A stretch of DNA of 5,425 nucleotides. Origin: Candidatus Competibacteraceae bacterium (lineage in GTDB: Bacteria > Pseudomonadota > Gammaproteobacteria > Competibacterales > Competibacteraceae). The position numbers were made by a program, and so were the translations under genes. Below the pieces are notes generated by a model. That model made no database searches and was not told the origin of the DNA. It saw only the letters and a program-made list of their open reading frames with translations. The stretch is taken from NCBI GenBank assembly GCA_020445005.1, contig JAGRHM010000082.1, positions 1 to 5,425 on the forward strand, given 5' to 3'. Positions 1 through 4,848 of the stretch are shown here, piece by piece (position 1 is the stretch's first letter; each line of letters starts with the position of its first letter).

Positions 1-413
1 AAATCCAGTCGCTGGCCGCCGCTGGCCTGCAACCAGGGGTCGATGACCAGAGGGCGGATGTTTGGACGGGCGGGCGCCAAGCTTCCGTTGATCATTCGTT
101 CCTGCTCCCAGGTCTCAAGCCAACGTAGCGCGAATTCGGCTGGGTCCTGATTTCCGGCCATCTGCTCGATCAGATGACGGAAGGTCCAGACACCGGGGAT
201 GTCGGTGGTGGGGTCGGTGCGCACCGGATCTTCGACCACGCCAAGATCGGTGATCAGGAGGCTACGGTCGATTTCGATATTATGGCGCGGCGGGTCAGAA
301 GTCTGGTCTGTAGGTTCAGGCGCGCGCGGACTACTATAAGCGAGTGGCGCAATAACGGCGCTGGTTAACAACAGGCCAGCCGTCAGGCGCCGGACAGTCG
401 ATGCTTGTTTCAT
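1..413 (-). CDS. Exported protein of unknown function, N-terminal part (runs off left edge)
   Basis: I read 137 codons from an ATG at 413-411 to the window edge without a stop; the C-terminus is outside. A GGGAG Shine-Dalgarno site lies six bases upstream, which supports this start. The N-terminus looks like a Sec signal peptide: MKQASTVRR basic head, a hydrophobic stretch at about residues 10-25 (LTAGLLLTSAVIAPLA), and likely cleavage near the following YSS. There is no lipobox Cys, so a periplasmic or secreted soluble protein is more likely than a lipoprotein. A Pro/Asp-rich linker (about 28-45) precedes a folded-looking part with DRSLLITDLGVVEDPVRT, WTFRHLIEQMAG and FALRWLETWEQERMINGS. This pattern reminds me of large secreted proteins of unknown function in myxobacteria and gammaproteobacteria, but that is from memory and weak. 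No catalytic motif is visible, so I assign no function. It lies 377 bases downstream of ppk1 on the same strand, with repeats between, and is probably transcribed separately. Confidence 0.8.
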   Translation of the reverse strand, partial: MKQASTVRRLTAGLLLTSAVIAPLAYSSPRAPEPTDQTSDPPRHNIEIDRSLLITDLGVVEDPVRTDPTTDIPGVWTFRHLIEQMAGNQDPAEFALRWLETWEQERMINGSLAPARPNIRPLVIDPWLQASGGQRLD

Positions 414-419
414 GGGTTT

Positions 420-424
420 CTCCC
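420..424 (-). promoter_or_regulatory. Ribosome binding site of the exported protein
   Basis: The minus strand reads GGGAG followed by AAACCC and ATG, a good Shine-Dalgarno match at six-base spacing. It fixes the start of the left-edge gene at 413. The site is embedded in the 9-base word TTATCGGGA, which recurs 23 bases upstream at 444-452. Confidence 0.6.
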
Positions 425-497
425 GATAATTCGCGATACCGTTTCCCGATAAAAATTGAGTAATTCCAGGAGCTGGCTTGCCAGTGATGCATGGGTT

Positions 498-525
498 ATC
501 GCCCGCAAGCGGACTCCTGCGCTAC
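498..525 (-). repeat. REP-like (GTAG-type) palindromic element
   Basis: On the minus strand the element begins with GTAG, continues GCGCAGGAGT and then contains the inverted pair CCGC-tt-GCGG before GGCGAT. This resembles the REP family of pseudomonads and related gammaproteobacteria, which has a GTAGGAGC head, an arm with a central CTTG and a GCGAT end (established pattern, recalled from memory). The palindrome is imperfect and only one copy is seen here, so the call rests on resemblance alone. REPs of this class are mobilised by RAYT transposases; none is encoded in this window. Confidence 0.4.
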
Positions 526-571
526 GCATCGGTCTTTGGTATGAGTTAAGTTAAATGGCGTCAATCAGTCG

Positions 572-590
572 CCGTACTCGGATAGTACGG
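572..590. repeat. Perfect 7-bp-stem hairpin / operator-like inverted repeat
   Basis: CCGTACT and AGTACGG are exact inverted copies around the five-base centre CGGAT. Neither strand has a T-run directly after it, so it is not a classical intrinsic terminator. It could be a dyad operator, an mRNA 3'-end stabilising stem for ppk1, or a repeat-family member. The sequence does not decide between these. Confidence 0.45.
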
Positions 591-710
591 AAGGGGGGCA
601 ATCATTGGATTGCTCGGCCTCATTCGCCAACTTACCGGGGTAAAATGGAAAAAATACGGGTGAAATCAGGAGAGATTGTGGAGATTGAAAAAAAGATACC
701 CTCTCCTTCA

Positions 711-764
711 CCCCCTGCCTGGCCGGCAGGCAAGGCCCGGCCTCTCCTGCAGGCAGGCAAGGGG
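711..764. repeat. GC-rich palindromic repeat cluster just downstream of ppk1
   Basis: The block contains nested inverted and direct repeats. The outer arms CCCCTGCCTG (712-721) and CAGGCAAGGGG (754-764) can pair with one bulge. The inner arms TGCCTG (716-721) and CAGGCA (727-732) form a 6-bp stem. CCTGCAGG (746-753) is a perfect palindrome, and the 11-mer GGCAGGCAAGG occurs twice (725-735 and 752-762). Such TGCC-TG/CA-GGCA palindromes are frequent intergenic repeats in several bacterial groups. It lies 27 bases past the ppk1 stop. On the minus strand it is followed, after about 17 bases, by a T7 run (694-688), so it may help end or protect the ppk1 transcript. The gap to the T-run is too long for a textbook intrinsic terminator. 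Confidence 0.5.
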
Positions 765-790
765 AATGAATGGAGATTCCGAAGAGCGCC

Positions 791-3043
791 CTACACAATC
801 ACCCGCCGGGCAATACCCTTGGGTTTGCGCTTCTTGAGGCGTTGCGCTTCTTTCTGGCGCTTCTCCGCCAGTTCGATCAGAATCTGCTGAGAACCGCGTG
901 GATCATCGCCTTCTCCAGGGACACGCTGAATATAAGTTCCATCCGGCTGCATATCCCAGGCGCTGCGTCGGTCGTTCATCTGTACGTCGAGAATCTGTTG
1001 CAACTCCCGTTGTAATTCCGGGGTATCAATCGGTGTAACCACCTCGACCCGGCTTTCCAGATTGCGCTGCATACAGTCCGCCGAACCAATGAAGTATTCA
1101 TCGACGCCGTTATTACGAAAATGGAAAATCCGCGTGTGCTCCAGGAATCGGCCTACTACGCTGATGACTTGCACGTTTTCCGAAACTCCCGGAATGCCGG
1201 GCCGCAACCGGCAAGTGTCGCGCACGATAAGATCGACTTTAACGCCGGCCTGCGAAGCCTGATAAAGCGCTGTGGTGACTTCCTTGTCTTCCAGGGCATT
1301 CATCTTGAACTGGATCAGCGCCGGTTTACCGGCTTTGGCATGGCCGATTTCCCGTTCGATTTTGGCCAGCAGCGCCGGTTTTAGCACCTTGGGCGCTGGT
1401 AGCAGCTTGCGATAATTGCGCTTGGGAACGTAGCCCGTGGTGAGATAGTTGAACAGCTCGGTCAAATCTTCGCCGATGATCGGATCGCAGGTGAGCAGAC
1501 CGAGATCACTGTACAGGCGCGCGGTGCCCGCGTGGTAGTTACCGGTGCCGATATGCGCGTAACGACGCAAGCCGTTGTAATCCCGCCGTACGACCAGGAT
1601 CACTTTGCTATGCGTCTTCAGACCCAGCACTCCATAAGTCACATGAATGCCCGCTTCCTCCATACGGTTTGCCCAGCGGATGTTGGCCGCCTCATCAAAC
1701 CGCGCTTTGAGTTCCACCACCACCGCGACCTGCTTACCATTTTGCGCGGCGTTGATCAGGTATTCGATAATCTTGGAATCTTCTGAGGTGCGGTACAAGG
1801 TCATCTTGATGGCCAATACCTTCGGATCGAAACTGGCTTCCCGTAAAAAGCGCTCCACCGAAGTCGCGAATGATTCGTAGGGATGCTGCAGCAGGATTGG
1901 CCCAATCTCGCGGATAATATGGAAAATACTGCGTTTGTCGCTCAATTTCGGATGATCGCGCGGATGATGAGGAGGGTCGTGCAAGTCCGGCCGATTGATC
2001 CCAACGATCTGGAACAGGTCTTTCATCGCCATCATCCCATTGACTTCGAACACTTCGCTGGCCTCGTCCAGGCCCAGTTCCGCCGCCAGCATGCCGCGAT
2101 GAATGGGATCCATGTCCTTCTCGACCTCCAGCCGAACGATGGGCGCTACCTTGCGCTCGCGCAGTTCCGACTCGATCATCACTAATAAATCATCCGCCTG
2201 ATCCTCATCGCGTTCCGTGATGGCGTTGCGGGTGACGCGGAACAACTCGCAGGCTTCCACCACCATGCCGGGGAACAACAAGTCGAGGTTGTTGGCCATC
2301 ACGTCTTCCAACGGCACGTACAACTCGTCGTCGCCAACCTTGAGGAAACGCTCAATTCCCGAACCCAGCGGCACCTTGATGCGCGCCAGGCCGCTGGCGT
2401 CATCGTTGGCGTAGCGCACCGTCACTAGCAAATTGAGCGACAGGTTGGAAATGAAGGGGAAGGGATGGGCGGGGTCCATGGTTTGCGGGGTGACCAGTGG
2501 GAAAATATTGCGCAGATAATACTCGCGCATCTCCTTGCGCTGGGCCTCGGTCAGCCGCTTATGGCTGCGTAGAAAAATCCCTTGTTCCTTCAACAACTCG
2601 TGCAATTGGGAAGCCAGCTCCCGCTGCTGGTCGACAAGATCGCGCACGACCGCCAGGCACTCGCTCAACTGCTGTTCGGGGCTGCGGCCATCCATTGACA
2701 GTTCCCGCACTCGGGTGCCGATTTGCTGCTTGAGGCCACCGATGCGCTTCATGAAGAATTCGTTGAGATTGGAGCTGACAATCGCTAGAAACTTGACCCG
2801 GTCCAGCAGCGGCGTGCGCTCATCCTGCGCCTCATGCAGCACCCGCTGGTTAAACGCGAGCCAAGTCAGCTCACGATTCAGATACCACTCGGGGGCGTTC
2901 GGATCAAACGCCGGCGGTTCGGGGATCGCGGGTTCTACAGACGGCGGCAGGTCCGGGGATTCACTACCGGCCGGGATTGCGTTGAAGTCGGCGTTCTTGA
3001 GAGACGCCTCGGCTTGTTCACTCATGGAAACTCCAAAATTCAT
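791..3043 (-). CDS. ppk1: Polyphosphate kinase 1
   Basis: PPK1 is a membrane-associated kinase that reversibly transfers the gamma-phosphate of ATP to a growing polyphosphate chain through a phosphohistidine intermediate. The 750-residue product shows the full family order: an N domain starting at WYLNRELTWLAFNQRVL (about 53-69) and FLAIVSSNLNEFFMKR (85-100), the HPFPFISN motif (193-200), HPYESF (387-392), then the phospholipase-D-like catalytic domains with ARFDEAANI, KTHSK and YAHIGTGN. By alignment to the E. coli enzyme, H478 corresponds to the phosphorylated H435 and H497 to H454; H636 (FLEHTRIF) fits the third conserved His. It is slightly longer than usual because of a Pro-rich N-terminal extension (about 20-52) and a Lys/Arg-rich tail (about 726-750). 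It is the second gene of an operon with pap, whose stop overlaps its first ATG (ATGA). I kept that ATG for the overlap, but an in-frame ATG at 3025 has the better ribosome binding site; the two differ by six residues. The family call is firm. Confidence 0.97.
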   Translation of the reverse strand: MNFGVSMSEQAEASLKNADFNAIPAGSESPDLPPSVEPAIPEPPAFDPNAPEWYLNRELTWLAFNQRVLHEAQDERTPLLDRVKFLAIVSSNLNEFFMKRIGGLKQQIGTRVRELSMDGRSPEQQLSECLAVVRDLVDQQRELASQLHELLKEQGIFLRSHKRLTEAQRKEMREYYLRNIFPLVTPQTMDPAHPFPFISNLSLNLLVTVRYANDDASGLARIKVPLGSGIERFLKVGDDELYVPLEDVMANNLDLLFPGMVVEACELFRVTRNAITERDEDQADDLLVMIESELRERKVAPIVRLEVEKDMDPIHRGMLAAELGLDEASEVFEVNGMMAMKDLFQIVGINRPDLHDPPHHPRDHPKLSDKRSIFHIIREIGPILLQHPYESFATSVERFLREASFDPKVLAIKMTLYRTSEDSKIIEYLINAAQNGKQVAVVVELKARFDEAANIRWANRMEEAGIHVTYGVLGLKTHSKVILVVRRDYNGLRRYAHIGTGNYHAGTARLYSDLGLLTCDPIIGEDLTELFNYLTTGYVPKRNYRKLLPAPKVLKPALLAKIEREIGHAKAGKPALIQFKMNALEDKEVTTALYQASQAGVKVDLIVRDTCRLRPGIPGVSENVQVISVVGRFLEHTRIFHFRNNGVDEYFIGSADCMQRNLESRVEVVTPIDTPELQRELQQILDVQMNDRRSAWDMQPDGTYIQRVPGEGDDPRGSQQILIELAEKRQKEAQRLKKRKPKGIARRVIV
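3031..3034 (-). promoter_or_regulatory. Internal ribosome binding site that may set the ppk1 start at 3025
   Basis: The minus strand reads TTGGAG-TTTCC-ATG, placing GGAG five bases before the in-frame ATG at 3025-3023 (product beginning MSEQAEAS). The upstream ATG at 3043, which overlaps the pap stop, has only a weak AAGAG-type purine stretch before it. Either start, or both, could be used: the outer by coupling to pap termination, the inner by direct initiation. Confidence 0.45.
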
Positions 3044-4587
3044 TTCTTGCTCTTGGCGGCAGTGGGCCGGTCTTCAAGGGGACCTAGCGCTGCTTCCAAT
3101 CGTTCGCACAGAGTTCGTAATACTTCGATGCGCGCATGGCGCTTGTCGTTCGCTTCAACCAGGGTCCACGGCGCTTGCCGCGTACTGGTGCGCTCGACCA
3201 GATCGTTGACCGCGATTTCATAATCAGCCCAGCGTTCCCGATTGCGCCAGTCTTCATCGGTCAGTTTCCAGGCCTTGTACGGAATCTGTTCGCGTTCCTT
3301 GAACCGGCGCAACTGCTCATCCGGGGTAATATGTAGCCAGAATTTCAGCAACACGATGCCACGCTCCACCAGTTGCGCCTCAAAGTCATTGATTTCGGCA
3401 TAAGCGCGCTGCCATTCCCGGGTGCGGGCGAAACCCTCGATCCGTTCCACCAGCACCCGCCCGTACCAGCTCCGATCGTAGATGGTGACTCGTCCGGCGC
3501 GCGGCAGGTGCCGCCAGAATCGCCATAAATAGTTATGAGCGGCTTCCTCGTCAGTTGGCGCGGCGATTTGAATCACCTGGTAATCGCGGGCATCCAGGGC
3601 GGCGGTGATGCGGCGGATGCTGCCGCCCTTGCCGGCGGCGTCCCAGCCTTCAAAAACCAGAAGGGTTGAAACGTGGCGCTCACGGGCCACGCGCTGGAGC
3701 CGGTTCAGCTTACCCTGGTAATGTTTCAATCCGACGTCATAATCTTCCTTAGACAGAGTTTTGCTCATATCCAGGCGCGACAGAATCGTGACTATGGGCA
3801 ATCCATCGACTTCGGCGGAGGCGGGCTTCAGCGTGTGGGCATCAACATCGCCATTGCCGCTGACCAGGACTGCTTTGGCCTCATCCAGCCGGAAGCGGAT
3901 CGCATCACGCAGGACGGTGGCGACCGCAACGCTGCGATAGCGCGCGTCGTAACCTTCAATGATCTTCCATTGCGCCAGGCCGGTGCTGGTTTTCATAATC
4001 GTGCGTTCGGCGGCGGCGATGAACGATTCATACAGTTCCCAGTGTTGCCAGTCGCGTTTGGAGATCCGCCAGTGCAGCAGCGGATTTTTCTCCAGCTTGC
4101 GCAGGCGCTCCTTTTGGGCGTCCTTGGACAAATGCATCCAGAACTTCAAAATCAGCGCACCATCATCGGCCAGAGTTTGCTCAAAGGTTTTGATGCGTTC
4201 CAGCCGTTCATCGAATTCCGCCAGATCGTTATGGCCATAAACGTGATCGAGAATCGGCATGGAATACCAGGAACTCAGAAACAGGCCGATCCGTCCCCGG
4301 GGCGGCAGATCGCGCCAGAACCGCCAGTATTCCGGGCGGTCGCGCTCCTCGTCGGAAGGTTCGCCAAACGCCCGGGTAACGAGCCAGCGGGAATCCAGCC
4401 ATTCGTGCAGTTTATTAACGGTCTCGCCCTTGCCCGCGCCATCGACTCCGGCAAAGACAACGATGACGGGAAAATCAGCTTTGCGTAATTCCATCTGCAT
4501 CATGAGCAGATCTTCCCGCAACTGGGAAACCTGCTGGTGATACTCTTCCTTGGGAAGCTTGCGTTGCAGTTCGGCGGTTCTGAACAT
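3040..4587 (-). CDS. pap: Polyphosphate:AMP phosphotransferase (two-domain PPK2 family)
   Basis: This cytosolic enzyme uses polyphosphate to phosphorylate AMP to ADP (class II PPK2; characterised relatives are the Acinetobacter johnsonii and Pseudomonas aeruginosa PAP proteins). The 515-residue product is two fused PPK2 kinase domains. The N half has Walker A GVDGAGKGE (47-55, K53), a YWRFWRDLPPRGR segment, and SSWYSMP where Walker B is expected. The C half has Walker A EGWDAAGKGG (313-322, K320), LWRFWRHLPRAGR and an intact Walker B region YDRSWYGR (370-377). Each half has a basic lid segment (about 157-186 and 427-453). The degenerate N-half Walker B suggests the C half is the catalytic one, as in known PAPs. 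I chose the ATG at 4587: GAGG sits six bases upstream, and MFRTAEL matches the MF-SAEL-type start of relatives as I remember them. The open frame extends to a GTG at 4599, which would bury the ribosome binding site. First gene of an operon, overlapping ppk1 by four bases. Confidence 0.94.
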   Translation of the reverse strand: MFRTAELQRKLPKEEYHQQVSQLREDLLMMQMELRKADFPVIVVFAGVDGAGKGETVNKLHEWLDSRWLVTRAFGEPSDEERDRPEYWRFWRDLPPRGRIGLFLSSWYSMPILDHVYGHNDLAEFDERLERIKTFEQTLADDGALILKFWMHLSKDAQKERLRKLEKNPLLHWRISKRDWQHWELYESFIAAAERTIMKTSTGLAQWKIIEGYDARYRSVAVATVLRDAIRFRLDEAKAVLVSGNGDVDAHTLKPASAEVDGLPIVTILSRLDMSKTLSKEDYDVGLKHYQGKLNRLQRVARERHVSTLLVFEGWDAAGKGGSIRRITAALDARDYQVIQIAAPTDEEAAHNYLWRFWRHLPRAGRVTIYDRSWYGRVLVERIEGFARTREWQRAYAEINDFEAQLVERGIVLLKFWLHITPDEQLRRFKEREQIPYKAWKLTDEDWRNRERWADYEIAVNDLVERTSTRQAPWTLVEANDKRHARIEVLRTLCERLEAALGPLEDRPTAAKSKK

Positions 4588-4592
4588 CATGA

Positions 4593-4597
4593 TCCTC
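4593..4597 (-). promoter_or_regulatory. Ribosome binding site of pap
   Basis: The minus strand reads GTGAGGATCATGATG. GAGG(A) lies six bases before the second ATG (4587) and only three before the first (4590). This favours the start at 4587 over the GTG at 4599, which has no Shine-Dalgarno site upstream. Confidence 0.6.
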
Positions 4598-4622
4598 ACT
4601 GGCTTAGACAGGAATGATGGAG

Positions 4623-4652
4623 TTGTCCCTCTATATTTTACTGAAATATAAG
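4623..4652 (+). promoter_or_regulatory. Weak candidate promoter toward the lytic transglycosylase
   Basis: TTGTCC (4623-4628) and TATAAG (4647-4652) are separated by 18 bases, matching the sigma-70 consensus at four and five of six positions. Use would give a leader of about 190 bases. The AT-rich context makes such matches cheap, so this is only a candidate. Confidence 0.2.
4632..4650. repeat. AT-only inverted repeat in the divergent promoter region
   Basis: TATATTT and AAATATA are perfect inverted copies around TACTG. It is followed by the odd palindrome ATATA-T-TATAT at 4653-4663. These could be an operator or simply a consequence of the AT-rich promoter DNA. No T-run or GC-rich stem suggests a terminator. 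Confidence 0.35.
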
Positions 4653-4656
4653 ATAT

Positions 4657-4662
4657 ATTATA
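4657..4662 (-). promoter_or_regulatory. Candidate -10 element (TATAAT) for the pap-ppk1 operon
   Basis: The minus strand carries an exact TATAAT at 4662-4657, about 70 bases upstream of the pap ATG at 4587. Initiation about seven bases downstream would give a leader of about 60 bases. No good TTGACA-like -35 lies at 16-18 bases, so an activator or an extended AT-rich upstream element may compensate. In such AT-rich DNA a TATAAT match can also arise by chance. Confidence 0.35.
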
Positions 4663-4668
4663 TAGTTA

Positions 4669-4677
4669 TGTGGATAA
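4669..4677 (-). promoter_or_regulatory. Perfect DnaA-box sequence (TTATCCACA)
   Basis: The minus strand reads TTATCCACA, identical to the strongest E. coli-type DnaA box. It ends six bases before the candidate TATAAT of the pap-ppk1 operon and borders the AT-rich tract. I found no second TTATNCACA match in the window, so this does not look like a replication origin. It may be a regulatory DnaA site or chance; DnaA binding here is inference. Confidence 0.4.
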
Positions 4678-4778
4678 TAAAGGGATGCTTGGGAATTTCC
4701 GGGCTATGGATTGATTGCGGCAACCCAGTTTAATGTTAATCTTAGTGCAGTTGACCGACAGACGCTCGACTCCCTGCT

Positions 4779-4820
4779 TGAGTCAGGATGGTCTCAGACC
4801 GTCGCCCAGGGCATGACTCA
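4779..4820. repeat. Nested inverted repeat upstream of the transglycosylase gene
   Basis: TGAGTCA (4779-4785) and TGACTCA (4814-4820) are exact inverted copies. Between them lies the 11-base perfect odd palindrome GGTCT-C-AGACC (4790-4800). A word from that palindrome, TCTCAGA, recurs at 4826-4832 next to the ribosome binding site. The set could be a protein-binding array or a leader RNA stem close to the Shine-Dalgarno site; nothing identifies a binding factor. Confidence 0.35.
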
Positions 4821-4835
4821 GCACATCTCAGAACG

Positions 4836-4841
4836 AAGGAG
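4836..4841 (+). promoter_or_regulatory. Strong ribosome binding site of the transglycosylase
   Basis: AAGGAG lies seven bases upstream of the ATG at 4849, a near-consensus Shine-Dalgarno sequence that fixes this start. Confidence 0.75.
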
Positions 4842-4848
4842 AAACCGA

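Larger units (their letters stand above)
414..790. other. Gene-free spacer between ppk1 and the exported-protein gene
   Basis: No convincing gene lies here. Short open frames exist on both strands but have no ribosome binding site, and their predicted peptides are translations of repeat DNA (for example CLPA-type peptides). The spacer holds a REP-like element (498-525), a small palindrome CTGGC-tt-GCCAG (473-484), a perfect 7-bp-stem hairpin (572-590), a weaker hairpin CAATC/GATTG (599-612), an A7 run (688-694) and a GC-rich palindromic cluster (711-764). It must contain the 3' end of the ppk1 transcript and probably the promoter of the left-edge gene. I could not pick a convincing promoter. 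The best -35-like word on the minus strand is TTGACG at 564-559, with only a poor -10 partner. Confidence 0.6.
4588..4848. other. Divergent intergenic region between pap-ppk1 and the lytic transglycosylase
   Basis: This 261-base region must carry promoters for both directions. Its pap-proximal part (4631-4680) is very AT-rich, 42 of 50 bases A or T by my count, against a GC-richer background. It contains two AT palindromes, a perfect DnaA-box sequence and candidate -10 elements. The half nearer the transglycosylase (4768-4832) holds short inverted and direct repeats. I found no clear Pho box (tandem CTGTCAT-like words), although polyphosphate genes are often phosphate-regulated in other bacteria. 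Confidence 0.55.

Noticed and set aside
688..764. Classical intrinsic terminator for ppk1
   Set aside because: The T7 run on the minus strand is about 17 bases past the last arm of the GC-rich stem, too far for a standard terminator hairpin followed directly by U residues.
565..798. 77-codon minus-strand frame over the ppk1 3' end and the repeats
   Set aside because: Its product is mostly translated palindromic repeat (CLPA-type peptides) and it has no convincing ribosome binding site.
2535..3209. 224-codon plus-strand frame across the ppk1/pap junction
   Set aside because: It is antisense to both genes, and its Ser/Arg/Cys-rich product looks like an off-frame translation.
3673..4488. Long 271-codon open frame antisense to pap
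   Set aside because: It lies wholly inside the well-supported pap gene on the other strand, has no ribosome binding site I can support, and its product shows no family motif. Long antisense frames are common opposite GC-rich genes.
4631..4680. Replication origin (AT-rich tract plus DnaA box)
   Set aside because: Only one DnaA-box match was found, and there is no box cluster and no dnaA, dnaN, gidA or plasmid replication gene nearby. A regulatory site or chance is more likely.
4588..4680. Pho box controlling pap-ppk1
   Set aside because: I looked for tandem CTGTCAT-like words 11 bases apart and found only an isolated partial CTGTCTA near 4610, which is not enough.
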